A stretch of 49,051 nt of DNA from Budvicia aquatica DSM 5075 = ATCC 35567 (GTDB lineage: Bacteria > Pseudomonadota > Gammaproteobacteria > Enterobacterales > Enterobacteriaceae): assembly GCF_000427805.1 (NCBI RefSeq), contig NZ_ATYS01000017.1, positions 90,746 to 139,796 of the forward strand, read 5' to 3'. Under the pieces are notes generated by a model. That model was not told where the DNA came from. It did no database searches and was given only the letters and a program-made list of their open reading frames with translations. Position 1 is the first letter of the stretch, and each line of letters starts with the position of its first letter. Shown piece by piece: positions 49,007 to 49,051 of the stretch. Both the position numbers and the translations under genes were made by a program.

Positions 49007-49051
49007 ATGCTTAGAGACGCCTCCCCACAACAATACCAGTTTGAAACTATC
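49007..49051 (+). CDS. Start of a transposase, possibly IS1182 family (partial)
   Basis: Only the first 15 codons are in the window: MLRDASPQQYQFETI. This opening pattern (MLR/K, a short linker, Q-x-Q/E-x-E) resembles the N-terminus of IS1182-family transposases, which continue with a conserved DHLLRKI block that would lie beyond the window. No strong ribosome site is seen; a GTCAGT/ACTGAC stem (48980-49002) directly precedes the ATG. The assignment is tentative. Confidence 0.4.
   Translation, partial: MLRDASPQQYQFETI

Overview
The window is a chromosomal segment of a Gram-negative enteric bacterium (Enterobacterales). Nearly all backbone proteins (UbiG, NrdA, NrdB, MenB, NuoA-N, TyrP, YebB) look like close relatives of the Escherichia/Yersinia versions. 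The gene order is not that of E. coli: nrdAB lacks yfaE, a Dcu transporter, racemase and HypT-like regulator block follows nrdB, and menF is separated from menD. This suggests a lineage outside the Escherichia/Salmonella group, such as Budviciaceae or Yersiniaceae; the genus is a guess.

Layout, left to right. (1) 1-4.8 kb: ubiG (ubiquinone O-methyltransferase), then nrdA-nrdB (class Ia ribonucleotide reductase) behind a promoter region with DnaA and NrdR boxes. (2) 4.8-8.9 kb: a small lipoprotein, a DcuA-like C4-dicarboxylate/aspartate transporter with an Asp/Glu racemase, and a divergent HypT/YjiE-like LysR regulator. (3) 9-16.4 kb: the CinA-like yfaY, tyrP with a TyrR box, a clade-3 catalase gene (katA) flanked by two related palindromic repeats, and an aminodeoxychorismate synthase pair in which PabB is fused to a PabC-like lyase. 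(4) 16.6-22.3 kb, minus strand: menD-menH-menB-menC-menE, a tightly overlapping menaquinone operon. (5) 22.5-30.6 kb, minus strand: accessory block with a three-gene yebB cassette, a YjbB-type Na/Pi cotransporter, a probable nucleoside operon (MFS transporter, LacI regulator, nucleoside hydrolase) with two tandem palindromic operators, and an ICMT-like membrane methyltransferase. (6) 30.7-47.1 kb, minus strand: menF, then the complete 13-gene nuo operon (respiratory complex I, fused nuoCD). (7) 47.6-49.05 kb: a P4-type tyrosine integrase, two strong hairpins and the first codons of a transposase that runs off the end. This is probably the left edge of a genomic island next to the nuo promoter region.

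Functionally, the window is rich in respiratory-chain genes: the nuo operon makes the NADH dehydrogenase, ubiG and the men genes make the two quinone pools it feeds. The rest is nucleotide reduction, folate precursor supply, peroxide defence and amino-acid/nucleoside uptake. No CRISPR array, rRNA or tRNA gene was recognised. I found no clearly novel multi-gene system. The best leads are the HypT-like/racemase/Dcu module with its candidate operator, the LacI operator pair, the yebB cassette, and the integrase insertion beside nuo.
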